Under the pieces are notes generated by a model. The model made no database searches, was not told the origin of the DNA, and was given only the letters and a program-made list of their open reading frames with translations. Positions 25,653 to 33,984 of a DNA stretch of 64,000 nt are shown here, one piece after another. Source of the DNA: Pseudomonadota bacterium (lineage in GTDB: Bacteria > Desulfobacterota > Binatia > Binatales > Binataceae); assembly GCA_021324455.1 (NCBI GenBank), contig JAJPJA010000118.1, forward strand, positions 62,001 through 126,000, read 5' to 3'. The position numbers were made by a program, and so were the translations under genes. The first letter of the stretch is position 1, and each line of letters opens with the position of its first letter.

Positions 25653-26885
25653 TCAGTGCGCGGGCGCCGGTGCCGGTTGGGTGGGCACCGCGGCGTCGCC
25701 GTTGGCCGACGCACCGTTTGCCGCCAGTCCGCAGAACGCCTCGTAGTCGATCAGACGGGTCTGCGTCGGATGGTCGCCGCATACCGGGCATTCAGGGTCG
25801 CGCTTGATCCGCATCAGGCGGACGAAATCCCGGTCCGACAGCGTGTCGAAATACACCATCGTGCCGATCAACGGCTTGCCGACGCCGAGAACCAGTTTGA
25901 TCGCCTCGAGCGCCTCGATCGATCCGATCAGGCCGGGCAGCACGCCGAGAACGCCGGCTTCGGCGCATGACGGCGCCATCCCCGGCGGGGGCGGCTCCGG
26001 ATAGAGGCATCGGTAGCAGGGTCCGCCCTTGTCCGGGTAGAACACGGTCGCGTTGCCTTCGAACTGAAAGATCGCACCGTCAACCAGCGGCTTTTTGGCG
26101 AAAACGCAGGCGTCGTTGATCAGGTAGCGGGTGGGGAAGTTGTCCGAGCAGTTGACCACCACGTCGTAGCCGCTGATTACGTCCATCACGTTTTCGGAGC
26201 TCAGATGGACATTGTGCGCGACCACCTTCACGCCCGGATTGATCGCGTTAATGGTCTTTTGCGCCGACTCCGTCTTGAGCATCCCAACCCGATCGGTGGC
26301 ATGGATGATCTGGCGCTGCAGGTTGGAGAGGTCGACCACGTCAAAATCGACAAAGCCGATGGTGCCGACGCCGGCCGCCGCCAGGTACATCCCGGAGGGC
26401 GAGCCCAGCGCGCCGGCGCCCAGCAGCAGCACCTTGGCGTCGAGCAATTTGGCCTGACCCTTTTCGCCGACCTCGGGAATCAGAAAATGGCGCGAGTAGC
26501 GGGTCAGCTCATCGGGCGTGAACTGGCGATCGGCCACCCATGGCAAACCTTTGTCTTTCCAGGCGTTGAAGCCGCCGTTGAGGTTGTAAAGATTTTCGTA
26601 ACCCATCTCACGCAGGGTACGCGCCGCCAGCAGCGAGCGCGTGCCCGAAGCGCATTGCAGGATGACCGCAGCTTTGTGGTCGGGAACTTTTTCTTCTACG
26701 CGCAATTCCAGAAAGCCGCGCGGAATGAAAATCGCCTCGGGGATATGCCCCTGACGCCATTCCTCGCTCTCGCGCACGTCCACCACGACGGCGCCCTTCT
26801 TCATCATATCGCGCGCTTCTTCGGCGCCGATTTGCTTGATCGAAGCGCGAGCCTCATCAAGCAGGCTCTTCGATGATTTGGCCAT
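25653..26885 (-). CDS. Rhodanese-E1 fusion: MoeB/ThiF-type sulfur-carrier adenylyltransferase
   Basis: A 410-residue fusion. Residues about 15-115 form a rhodanese domain with persulfide Cys78 (LQCASGTRS). Residues about 125-370 form a ThiF/MoeB E1 domain with LLGAGALGSP, NLQRQIIHA, the Cys307 of PSCAEAGVLG, and zinc ligands CYRC (290-293) and CPVC (366-369). It activates a sulfur-carrier protein C-terminus with ATP and probably receives persulfide sulfur from its own rhodanese domain. The order is reversed relative to eukaryotic MOCS3/Uba4. A short Ala/Pro tail follows. Proximity to thiC and a peroxiredoxin suggests thiamin or cysteine sulfur supply, but molybdopterin cannot be excluded. Start after GCGGAGG. 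Confidence 0.92.
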   Translation of the reverse strand: MAKSSKSLLDEARASIKQIGAEEARDMMKKGAVVVDVRESEEWRQGHIPEAIFIPRGFLELRVEEKVPDHKAAVILQCASGTRSLLAARTLREMGYENLYNLNGGFNAWKDKGLPWVADRQFTPDELTRYSRHFLIPEVGEKGQAKLLDAKVLLLGAGALGSPSGMYLAAAGVGTIGFVDFDVVDLSNLQRQIIHATDRVGMLKTESAQKTINAINPGVKVVAHNVHLSSENVMDVISGYDVVVNCSDNFPTRYLINDACVFAKKPLVDGAIFQFEGNATVFYPDKGGPCYRCLYPEPPPPGMAPSCAEAGVLGVLPGLIGSIEALEAIKLVLGVGKPLIGTMVYFDTLSDRDFVRLMRIKRDPECPVCGDHPTQTRLIDYEAFCGLAANGASANGDAAVPTQPAPAPAH

Positions 26886-26983
26886 GGCAATGACCTCCGC
26901 TGCAACCAGCTATTGTAGCGATAACCCCGCTGCGACGCGACGGCGCTGCCGGCGAGGCAAGCACAGAAGATTACCGATTTGCT

Positions 26984-27466
26984 TCAGCCGCCCAGCATCC
27001 GATGCGATTCCAGCAGGGCGCGCACGAATTCCAGCACCTGCTGCGCGTGGCCGCGCGGCTTGACCTGATCGAAGCGGCGGCGCACACGCAGGTCGCGGTC
27101 GAGCACGAAGGTGGTCCGCTGCGCGACGCCCTCGCGCAGCACGCCGAAGGTCCGCGCCATCTCGCCCCGGGCGTCGGAGAGTAAGGGAAACGGCAGCGCA
27201 TGCTTCTCGGCAAATTTCGCATGCGACTCGACTGAATCCACGCTGACGCCGAGCACAATGCAGTCGATTGCCGCGAACTGATCGTGCAGATCGCGGAACT
27301 CCTTGCCTTCAACCGTGCATCCGGGCGTGTCGTCGGCCGGATAGAAGTAGAGCACCACCTGGCAGCCGCGGAAATCCCCCAGCCGCACCGGGGCGCCGCG
27401 CTGGTCGCGCAGTTCCATTTCGGCCGGAGCGGCGGCGCCTATATCGAGTCCCTCAAGAGGCGGCAT
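26984..27466 (-). CDS. bcp: Bcp/PrxQ-type peroxiredoxin
   Basis: A 160-residue thioredoxin-fold peroxidase of the BCP/PrxQ subfamily. The peroxidatic site reads YFYPADDTPGCTVEGKEF with the peroxidatic Cys at about residue 50. The common resolving Cys five positions later is replaced (KEFRD), so it would be a 1-Cys type or use C69 (AAIDCIVLGVS). GVSVDSVESHAKFAEKHALP and PLLSDARGEMARTFGV are typical. It reduces peroxides with thioredoxin or glutaredoxin. The start at 27466 lies inside the end of thiC, overlapping by 14 bases, so the two are translationally linked. Confidence 0.9.
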   Translation of the reverse strand: MPPLEGLDIGAAAPAEMELRDQRGAPVRLGDFRGCQVVLYFYPADDTPGCTVEGKEFRDLHDQFAAIDCIVLGVSVDSVESHAKFAEKHALPFPLLSDARGEMARTFGVLREGVAQRTTFVLDRDLRVRRRFDQVKPRGHAQQVLEFVRALLESHRMLGG

Positions 27467-28766
27467 GAGCCTGCTCTAGCGCCGCGGCGGCCTGCTTGCG
27501 CACGAACTTGATCGACGCGTTGTCGACGTTAATCGAGCACAGCGATCCGCACATGGTGCAGACGTTGGAACCGGCGGCTTCGCTTTCTTCCTTGTAGCGG
27601 CGCGCCTTGTCCGGATCCATCGCCATCGCGTACATCCCCTCCCAGTTAAGCGCCTTGCGGAAACGCGACATCTGGTCGTTCCACACCTTGGCCGCGCGCA
27701 CGCCCTTGACCAAATCGCCCGAATGCGCGGCGATACGGGTGGCGATAACGCCCTCGCGCACGTCGTCCACGTCGGGCAGCCGCAGATGCTCCGCCGGGGT
27801 CACGTAGCACAGGAAGTCGGTGCCGGCGGCCGACGCGATCGCGCCGCCGATCGCACCCGTGATGTGGTCGTAGCCGGGCGCGACGTCGCAGGTCAGCGGC
27901 CCGAGGACGTAGAACGGGGCGCCGCCGCAGATGCGTTTCTCCAGCTTGACGTTGGCTTCGATCTGATCCAGCGGCACATGCCCCGGACCTTCGATCATCA
28001 CCTGCACGCCCATCTGGCGCGCGCGCTGGGTCAGCTCGCCCAGCACCAGCAGCTCGGCGATCTGGCCGCGGTCGGTGGCGTCGCCGGTGGCGCCCGGACG
28101 CAAGCCGTCGCCGAGCGAAATCGTAACGTCATGCTCGCGCAGGATTTCGCAGACCTGGTCGAAATGCTCGAACAGCGGATTCTCGTTGCCGGTGCGCTCG
28201 ATCCACGCCGCCAGCAGCGCGCCGCCGCGCGATACGATTCCCTCGATCCGCTCATGCCCGCGCAGCCGCCGCACGCTCTCGCGGGTAACGCCGCAATGCA
28301 GCGTCATGTAATCGACGCCCTGGCGCGCCTGGCGTTCGATAATCTGAAGAAAAAACTCCGCGCTCAGCTCCATGATCGAAGCTTCGGACGCAACCTGGTA
28401 AATCGGCACCGTTCCCAGCATCACCGGCGCGCGCGAGATCATCTCGGTGCGAATCTTGTCCAGGTCGGTGCCGGTGGACAGATCCATCACCGAGTCCGCG
28501 CCGAAGCGTATCGCGGTGTAGAGCTTTTCGATCTCCTCTTCGAGCAACTGATGAAAGTTGGAAGCGCCCAGGTTGGCGTTGACCTTGGTGCGCAGGTTCT
28601 TGCCGATTCCGATGGCGCGAAACTGATGATGGTGGTTGTGCGGGATGACGGCCTCGCCGCTGGCTACCAGGTCGCGCACCTGCTCGGGCGCAAGCCCCTC
28701 GTCCTCCGCCACTTCGGCCATCTGCTGAGTGACTAGACCTTTGCGTGCAGCTTCGAGTTGAGTCAT
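27453..28766 (-). CDS. thiC: Phosphomethylpyrimidine synthase ThiC
   Basis: A 437-residue radical-SAM enzyme that rearranges 5-aminoimidazole ribotide to the pyrimidine of thiamin. Family blocks: IGIGKNLRTKVNANLG, RFGADSVMDLSTG, APVMLGTVPIYQV, VIEGPGHVPLDQI-like (MIEGPGHVPLDQIEANV), YYV-free GPLTCDVAPGYDHITGAIGG and EGMYAMAMDPDKARRY. It lacks the long N-terminal extension of proteobacterial ThiC, as in archaeal and clostridial forms. The C-terminal cluster motif is C403-x2-C406-x3-C410 (CTMCGSLC), one residue shorter than the usual CX2CX4C. No TPP riboswitch fits in the 49-base gap upstream. Confidence 0.96.
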   Translation of the reverse strand: MTQLEAARKGLVTQQMAEVAEDEGLAPEQVRDLVASGEAVIPHNHHHQFRAIGIGKNLRTKVNANLGASNFHQLLEEEIEKLYTAIRFGADSVMDLSTGTDLDKIRTEMISRAPVMLGTVPIYQVASEASIMELSAEFFLQIIERQARQGVDYMTLHCGVTRESVRRLRGHERIEGIVSRGGALLAAWIERTGNENPLFEHFDQVCEILREHDVTISLGDGLRPGATGDATDRGQIAELLVLGELTQRARQMGVQVMIEGPGHVPLDQIEANVKLEKRICGGAPFYVLGPLTCDVAPGYDHITGAIGGAIASAAGTDFLCYVTPAEHLRLPDVDDVREGVIATRIAAHSGDLVKGVRAAKVWNDQMSRFRKALNWEGMYAMAMDPDKARRYKEESEAAGSNVCTMCGSLCSINVDNASIKFVRKQAAAALEQAHAAS

Positions 28767-28815
28767 GGTCCTTCCTCAATTAGGCCGCACCGGACCGCAG
28801 GGCCGCGGCGCGGTT

Positions 28816-29064
28816 TTATTCCAAACCCTCGAACGGAATTCCATGCTTCTCGCACAGGGCGCGGAACTGACGCAGCATCCGTTCGCTGCGCGCCAGATGC
28901 GCGATCGCGAAGAAATCCGCGGCCGCCGCCGCGAACAGCGCGCCCGTGGCCCAATACATATGGCTTAGCGGGCTGCCTCCATGGATAACGCCGACACCTT
29001 TGCCATACGCGACGAACAACAACGCCAGCGAAATAATCGTCAACAGAATCGTGAATCTCGTCAT
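28816..29064 (-). CDS. Small two-helix membrane protein
   Basis: An 82-residue protein with two hydrophobic segments, [20 protein letters not shown] at the N-terminus and [20 protein letters not shown] in the middle, followed by a charged cytoplasmic tail ([20 protein letters not shown]). Its start codon overlaps the stop of the NuoI-like gene (ATGA), indicating coupled translation. I do not recognise the family. The coupling suggests a membrane anchor or partner for the ferredoxin. Confidence 0.75.
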   Translation of the reverse strand: MTRFTILLTIISLALLFVAYGKGVGVIHGGSPLSHMYWATGALFAAAAADFFAIAHLARSERMLRQFRALCEKHGIPFEGLE

Positions 29065-29777
29065 TTGGGCGAACTGCCGTTGCCCCCGGGATGGCGTTTC
29101 AGGGCCGGTATCTCGCCCTGCTCGTCGTCCTGCGCCGCCCACGGCTGGGGCAGAACGCGGCTGGTATAGGTCTTAAGCTCCGGACGCTGCGGATTGTAAA
29201 CCTGGCGATCCTGCTCCTGGTACCAGGCCAGCATCTCCTCCATGTTGCCCTCGCGCCCTTTAGTGGCCAGCACCTCGGAGCGATGCATCAGCAGGTCCTT
29301 GGTTTCCACGAAATCCCTGCGGTCAAAGCCCCAGATCCGCGGATGCACGTACGTGTCCATCCGGATCGCGTCGCACGGACACGCCTCGACGCACAAGCCG
29401 CAGTAGATGCATCGCAGCGTGTCGATCTCGTAGCGCATCGGATACTTCTCGATGTGCGGATCGGGATGCTCGCCGGCCTCGATGTAGATGCATTGGGCGG
29501 GGCAGGCGGTCGCGCACAGGAAGCAGGCGGTGCAGCGTACGGCGCCGTCGGGGCGCAGGGTCAGCCGATGGCTGCCGCGATAGCCCTCGGCGTAGCGCTT
29601 GCGTTCATCGGGATACTGCACGGTGGTGGCGGCGCGGCGGCTTTTGGCGAGGCCGAAAACGTGCGCTGTATGCAACACCAGGTTGCGCACGAAATGGTAG
29701 TTCGTGACCACCAGTCCCTTGAGAATTTCCGGCAGATAGATCCGTTCCGCCAGGCTCATTTCGCTGCGTCGCTTCAT
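29061..29777 (-). CDS. NuoI-like 2[4Fe-4S] ferredoxin, stand-alone
   Basis: A 238-residue protein resembling complex I subunit NuoI. Two ferredoxin motifs: C82-x2-C85-x2-C88-x3-C92 ([12 protein letters not shown]) and C123-x2-C126-x2-C129-x3-C133 ([12 protein letters not shown]). The N-terminal amphipathic region ([19 protein letters not shown]) and [18 protein letters not shown] match NuoI. The C-terminal 90 residues extend beyond a minimal NuoI. No other nuo gene is within the window: the next gene encodes a small membrane protein and then thiC. It may serve a dispersed complex I or donate electrons elsewhere, for example to ThiC. Start chosen at 29777; 29759 (MSLAER) is the alternative. 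Confidence 0.85.
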   Translation of the reverse strand: MKRRSEMSLAERIYLPEILKGLVVTNYHFVRNLVLHTAHVFGLAKSRRAATTVQYPDERKRYAEGYRGSHRLTLRPDGAVRCTACFLCATACPAQCIYIEAGEHPDPHIEKYPMRYEIDTLRCIYCGLCVEACPCDAIRMDTYVHPRIWGFDRRDFVETKDLLMHRSEVLATKGREGNMEEMLAWYQEQDRQVYNPQRPELKTYTSRVLPQPWAAQDDEQGEIPALKRHPGGNGSSPK

Positions 29778-29970
29778 GCTGATTCCGCTACCCGATCCGC
29801 CCTGAAAATGGCTTGATGGCCGCGAATTCTTCGCAATCCAGAGTCTCGAGGCCAACTATAGGCGGGCCGAAGAATGACAGTCAAGCTGCATTCCCGGCCG
29901 CGTCCACCCCCGCGGCCACAAACTCCGCCCCGCTTTTATCGCCGCCCCACTTCAAATAATTAAGCCTGCG

Positions 29971-31200
29971 ATGCAGCAGCGCAGTCCAGCCGCCGGCGTC
30001 CCGTCCCGCGACAACGCGGCGCAGCCGGTCCATTCCACCACCGCCTTTATCGCCAGCTTTCTGGGCTGGACGCTCGACGCCTTTGATTTTTTCGTGCTGG
30101 TGTTCGTGGTACCGGTCATTGCCCGGGAATTCCATCGCCCAATCAGCGACATCGCCTACACCATCACGCTGACGCTCATCATGCGTCCGGTCGGGGCCCT
30201 GCTGTTCGGTTGGATGGCGGACGTTTACGGCCGGCGTCTGCCGCTGCTGATCGACGTCGTGTTCTACTCGGTGGTCGAAGTGCTGAGCGGGATGGCGCCG
30301 AGTTATGGATGGTTCCTGTTTCTGCGCGCGCTGTATGGAATCGGGATGGGCGGCGAGTGGGGCGTCGGCGCCTCGCTGGCCATGGAAGCGGTATCTTCCA
30401 GACGGCGCGGACTGATGTCCGGTCTGCTGCAGGAGGGCTACGCGTTCGGCTACCTGCTGGCGGCGGCTGCGTTTTTCTTCATCTTTCCGCGTTTCGGATG
30501 GCGCGCGCTGTTCTACACCGGCGGCCTGCCCGCCCTGCTGACCCTGTTCATCCGCGCCAAGGTGCCGGAATCCAAAGCCTGGGAGCGGCGGCGCCCGCAG
30601 GCGCGCGAGATTGTTGAGGCGATTCGCGCCAATCTCGGCGGCTTCATCTATATGGTCGCATTGATGACCATGATGAACCTGATTTCGCACGGCACCCAGG
30701 ACATGTATCCAACTTTTCTTGAACGCCAGCGCCATCTCGATCCGCACCTGGTCGCCTCGATGGCGATCATCTACAACATCGGCGCGATTGCCGGCGGGCT
30801 GTTGTTCGGCGAATTCTCCGACCGCTTCGGCCGCCGCCGCGCGATGGTAACGGCGGTGGTGATGGCGGCATTCGTGGTGCCGCTGTGGCTCTATCCGCAT
30901 TCGCTGTGGATGCTCGCCGCGGGCGCCTTCCTGATGCAGTTCATGGTGCAGGGTGCGTGGGGCGTCATCCCCGCGCATCTGGTGGAGCTGTCGCCGCCGG
31001 CGGTGCGCGGATTGTTCCCCGGCCTCGCGTATCAGGTCGGCGTCCTGCTGGCTGCCAACGCCGCCTATGTCGAGGCTTTGATGGCGGTGCGGATGGGCTA
31101 CGCCAACGCCCTGGGCATCGTCGCGTTGACCGTGCTCGCCGTGGGCGCGCTGGTCATCGCGCTGGGCCGCGAGCAGGCCGGAATCGACCTGCACGCGTGA
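29971..31200 (+). CDS. MFS transporter, SHS-like (organic acid:proton symporter)
   Basis: A 409-residue 12-helix major facilitator. Helix 1 has GWTLDAFDFFVLVF with the charged Asp pair typical of sialate/lactate:H+ symporters. The loop 2-3 signature reads GWMADVYGRRLPLL and its C-terminal counterpart GEFSDRFGRRRAM. Helix 4-5 region GIGMGGEWGVGASLAME matches the same subfamily. It probably imports a monocarboxylate or aromatic acid for the catabolic enzymes around it. Start ATG 29971, with only a weak upstream site. It is divergent from the NuoI-like gene. Confidence 0.9.
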   Translation: MQQRSPAAGVPSRDNAAQPVHSTTAFIASFLGWTLDAFDFFVLVFVVPVIAREFHRPISDIAYTITLTLIMRPVGALLFGWMADVYGRRLPLLIDVVFYSVVEVLSGMAPSYGWFLFLRALYGIGMGGEWGVGASLAMEAVSSRRRGLMSGLLQEGYAFGYLLAAAAFFFIFPRFGWRALFYTGGLPALLTLFIRAKVPESKAWERRRPQAREIVEAIRANLGGFIYMVALMTMMNLISHGTQDMYPTFLERQRHLDPHLVASMAIIYNIGAIAGGLLFGEFSDRFGRRRAMVTAVVMAAFVVPLWLYPHSLWMLAAGAFLMQFMVQGAWGVIPAHLVELSPPAVRGLFPGLAYQVGVLLAANAAYVEALMAVRMGYANALGIVALTVLAVGALVIALGREQAGIDLHA

Positions 31201-31274
31201 CCCCGCGCCGCCGCAGCCGGAACTTGAGGAGCGAAACCGTCCTTAATCACCATGGCGAGACAAGGGACAGGAAG

Positions 31275-31312
31275 GAGCAGGCTGTTTGGCATCCTCTCAA
31301 AACAGCCTGCTC
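31275..31312. terminator. Perfect 13-bp inverted repeat between convergent genes
   Basis: GAGCAGGCTGTTT (31275-31287) and AAACAGCCTGCTC (31300-31312) form a 13-bp stem with a 12-base loop. The loop's GGCATC (31288-31293) is also complementary to GATGCC (31317-31322). It lies 75 bases after the MFS stop and 30 bases before the 3' end of the next minus-strand gene, so a bidirectional terminator is likely, although neither side has a U-tract. Confidence 0.55.
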
Positions 31313-31341
31313 AGCCGATGCCAGAGCGACAACTTATCCGT

Positions 31342-31824
31342 TCAAGGCATCGGAGCGTGATAGGAGCCGGCCTCGGGCGAATGCGGCGAGTTGGGCATTA
31401 TACCCAGCGAGCGCAGGGCAGCGTCGAAATGCTGCGACGCTTCGGCATTCAAACCCCGCCGCAGAGCACCCTGACCCATCACCTCCTGTGCTTCGGCCGC
31501 CGCGGTATCCTGACCGCGCGCCTTGGCCAGCGCGATTTGCTGATCGACATACGCAGCCCTGACTTTGCCCTGGTGCGAGTCCGGATTCATTCCGACCGAG
31601 GCGGGTGGAAACTGCTCCGGATCGTTGGGGTTAACCTGCCAGCTTCTAGTCACGGTGCGGCTGGTGGTGGAAACCGCCGGGGCATATGCGTCCGGCGCCG
31701 TCGCGGTTGGGCCGTACGTGGTCGTGGTGGTTACGCTGTTCTGAGCAAGTCCAAGGGCCGGCGCGGCGACCGCCGCGGCCAGACCTAAGCCGGCCAGCCA
31801 CTTTGTAGTTCTCAAACTTTTCAT
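31342..31824 (-). CDS. Small secreted protein, paralogue of 31915-32406
   Basis: A 160-residue protein with a signal peptide (cleavage near ALGLAQ), a low-complexity Thr/Ser/Pro/Ala segment (about 28-70), then a conserved helical C-terminal block: YVDQQIALAKARGQDTAAAE, MGQGALRRGLNAEASQHFDA and ALRSLGIMP. ATG 31824 follows AAGGAGA. The same block recurs in the neighbouring gene, so the two arose by duplication. I do not recognise the family. A periplasmic or extracellular role is likely. Confidence 0.8.
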   Translation of the reverse strand: MKSLRTTKWLAGLGLAAAVAAPALGLAQNSVTTTTTYGPTATAPDAYAPAVSTTSRTVTRSWQVNPNDPEQFPPASVGMNPDSHQGKVRAAYVDQQIALAKARGQDTAAAEAQEVMGQGALRRGLNAEASQHFDAALRSLGIMPNSPHSPEAGSYHAPMP

Positions 31825-31914
31825 TCGCAATCTCCTTAGCCTCTTAAATCGGCGAGTCTCCAAGCCGAGCCGTCTCCTTCTTCCGCATTCCGCCTCAATG
31901 AAGTGGTCAGGAAC

Positions 31915-32406
31915 TCAGTCCACCGCTCCACGCGCGGCGTGCGGTGACGAAGTTGACTGACCGGAGTTATCGCCGGTCCCGGGCGGCATCGCGCCGATCG
32001 AACGCAGCGCGGTCTGATAATGCTGAGCCGCCTCGTCAGTCATTCCCTTTTGCGCCGCGGCATCGCCCATCTGCGCCTGCATTTTCGCGGCGCTGACGTC
32101 TCTGCCCTGCGCCTGAGCCTGGTCGATTTTCCGGTGCACGTATCCGGAATTCATCATTTCGGACTGATCGTCAGTTCCGGCGCTGCCCGCAGGCTCATTC
32201 GCCGCGCTCCCGCCGCTGACGCTCGCGTCGCTGCCGGGAGCTCCGGGAGCAGCCTTTTCGCCGGGAACCGTGGGTGAGGCGGCAGCGGGCGCGATCGATG
32301 TCGTGCCGTTAAGGCCCGGTTCGGTCGCCTGACCCCAAACCAGCGGAGCGGCGGCTCCAAGCGCAAGCACGGCGGCGGCGGAAGCGGCGATATTGAAGAG
32401 CTTCAT
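31915..32406 (-). CDS. Small secreted protein, paralogue of 31342-31824
   Basis: A 163-residue protein: signal peptide (MKLFNIAASAAAVLALGAAA, cleavage near VWGQA), an Ala/Gly/Pro/Ser-rich linker, then the conserved block YVHRKIDQAQAQGRDVSAAK, MGDAAAQKGMTDEAAQHYQT and ALRSIGAMP that parallels its neighbour. The C-terminal block looks like a helical hairpin reminiscent of a TPR-like unit (GMTDEAAQHYQTALRS). ATG 32406 follows TTGGAGGTG. It is upstream of its paralogue with a 90-base gap; both were probably transcribed together. Function unknown. Confidence 0.8.
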   Translation of the reverse strand: MKLFNIAASAAAVLALGAAAPLVWGQATEPGLNGTTSIAPAAASPTVPGEKAAPGAPGSDASVSGGSAANEPAGSAGTDDQSEMMNSGYVHRKIDQAQAQGRDVSAAKMQAQMGDAAAQKGMTDEAAQHYQTALRSIGAMPPGTGDNSGQSTSSPHAARGAVD

Positions 32407-32617
32407 TCCAATGCACCTCCAAGAACGGTGAGTTCCGGAAGCTCTCAGAAGAAGCAACCGCTATGCCTGCCATCCTGCCGCGATTACCGCGAATATGGCC
32501 AGGAATGAGGCCGTGGATCGGGAGGAATTTTCAGCCGACCGCGCTTGAGAGCGGGATTGAAATCCGCCGCTCTTACCTGCCATGTATGAAATAGCAACTG
32601 TATTGCCGCATGCCGGC

Positions 32618-32651
32618 CAGCTCAGCAACAACGCCTGCTATTGCTGAGCTG
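32618..32651 (-). terminator. 11-bp hairpin just after the SDR stop codon
   Basis: CAGCTCAGCAA (32618-32628) pairs perfectly with TTGCTGAGCTG (32641-32651) around a 12-base loop, 5 bases beyond the stop of the SDR at 32657. No U-tract. Same stem-length class and loop length as the palindrome at 31275, so these may be this genome's usual 3'-end structures. Confidence 0.5.
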
Positions 32652-32656
32652 TTCGC

Positions 32657-33421
32657 CTACATCGCCATCCCGCCGTTTACGCTGATGATTTGCCCGGTGA
32701 CATAATCCGCATCGGGCGAGGCCAGGTACGCCACCGCCGCCGCGATATCTTCGGGCAGACCCTTGCGCCGCAGCGGCACGACGCGCATCAGACGATCCAT
32801 GTAGCCTGGAATGCCGCCCGAGATGGCCTGGGACAACGGCGTATCGATCACCCCGGGCGCGACCGCGTTGACGTTGATCTGGTAGCGCGCCAGTTCCCGC
32901 GCCAGCGCCTTGGTGAACGACATCACCGCTCCCTTGCATCCTGAATACACCGCGTCGTTCACTCCGCCGGAGCGCCCGGCGTCGGATGCAATCGATATGA
33001 TTTTGCTGCCGGGCCGAGTAAGCATTCGCGGTGCGAACGCCTTTACGCAGTTGAGCACGCCCCTGAAGTTGATATCTATCAACCGGTTCCACAACTCCTC
33101 GTCGGTATCCAGGAAATGCTGCACCTTGTCCCATCCGGCATTGTTGACCAAAATATCGACCGGGCCCAACTGCCTCTCAACCGCATCCGCCGCGGCTTTG
33201 GCATCCTTCAAGCTGGTGACGTCGAGCCTGATTGCGCAGGCCGCTGCGCCGGCGGCGTTGAGCTCGGCGGCGGTTTTGGCGGCGCCGCTCTCATTGATAT
33301 CCGCCACGGCGACTTTCGCGCCTTCCTCCGCCAGGCGCATCGCAATACCGCGTCCGATTCCCTGCGCCGCGCCCGTCACCACCGCAACCTTGCCCTTGAG
33401 CCGGGTTATTTCCGATGCCAT
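32657..33421 (-). CDS. SDR oxidoreductase, resembling 2-hydroxycyclohexane-carboxyl-CoA dehydrogenase
   Basis: A 254-residue classical SDR: TGAAQGIGRGIA, ADINES (acid after beta-2, NAD preference), NNAGWDKVQHF, Ser in SIASDAG, YSGCKGAV active-site Tyr/Lys, and C-terminal IISVNGGMAM. The NAGWDK block recalls BadH of cyclohexanecarboxylate degradation, which oxidises a beta-hydroxy group on an alicyclic CoA ester; this is a resemblance, not proof. Start 33421 follows AAGGAGA. It stands alone, divergent from the VOC gene at 33593. Confidence 0.9.
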   Translation of the reverse strand: MASEITRLKGKVAVVTGAAQGIGRGIAMRLAEEGAKVAVADINESGAAKTAAELNAAGAAACAIRLDVTSLKDAKAAADAVERQLGPVDILVNNAGWDKVQHFLDTDEELWNRLIDINFRGVLNCVKAFAPRMLTRPGSKIISIASDAGRSGGVNDAVYSGCKGAVMSFTKALARELARYQINVNAVAPGVIDTPLSQAISGGIPGYMDRLMRVVPLRRKGLPEDIAAAVAYLASPDADYVTGQIISVNGGMAM

Positions 33422-33592
33422 CGCTTGCTATCTCCTTCGCCGCCGGCGACCGTACGGGCGGATTTTTTTCAGGACTGTAAGAAACATCGCGCACGACGCA
33501 AAAGCAAGGCACTTCAGCTTTGGCGCCGGCGCACACCGGCGCTATTATCGCAGCGGCATATCGCGTGCCGGGACCGTTTACGGAGAACCGCC

Positions 33593-33955
33593 ATGTTGAA
33601 ACCCAGAGCTTTGCATCACGCCGCCATCCGTGTGACCGACGTCGAACGGGCCCGCCGCTTCTATGTCGAGGTACTCGGCTTCAAGGAAATCCCCCGGCCC
33701 GACGTGCCCAGCCCCGGCGCCTGGCTTTCCCTGGGCGACGCCCAGGTGCATCTGATTCACGGCCCCACCCCGCACTACGAGGGCAGCGCCACCCGGCCGC
33801 ATCTCGCCGTCGTCATCGACAATTTCGCCGATGCCAGCGCGGAACTGGACCGGCACGGCATTGCGCATCGCGTAATGATGGGCTCGGTCGCGGGCAGTGT
33901 CGTGCTGCTCAACGATCCTGACGGCAACGCGATCGAACTGCGGGAAAGCTTCTGA
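33593..33955 (+). CDS. VOC/glyoxalase-family protein
   Basis: A 120-residue VOC protein. LHHAAIRVTDVERARRFYVE, VLGFKEIPRP, HLAVVIDNFADA and DPDGNAIELRES are classic; the His of LHHAAI and Glu of AIELRE are metal-ligand candidates. ATG 33593 follows CGGAGAACC. A much longer in-frame upstream extension crosses the SDR antisense and was rejected. Probably a glyoxalase-like or lyase-type enzyme; substrate unknown. Confidence 0.85.
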   Translation: MLKPRALHHAAIRVTDVERARRFYVEVLGFKEIPRPDVPSPGAWLSLGDAQVHLIHGPTPHYEGSATRPHLAVVIDNFADASAELDRHGIAHRVMMGSVAGSVVLLNDPDGNAIELRESF

Positions 33956-33984
33956 TCGCCCTCCCCCGACGGGTTGGCAAACTG

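Noticed and set aside
28767-28815. Possible TPP riboswitch before thiC
   Set aside because: The gap is only 49 bases and lacks the conserved CUGAGA and thi-box elements, so no riboswitch can be supported.
31275-31322. An H-type pseudoknot
   Set aside because: The link crossing a 13-bp stem would be only 4 bases; alternative, mutually exclusive pairings are more plausible.
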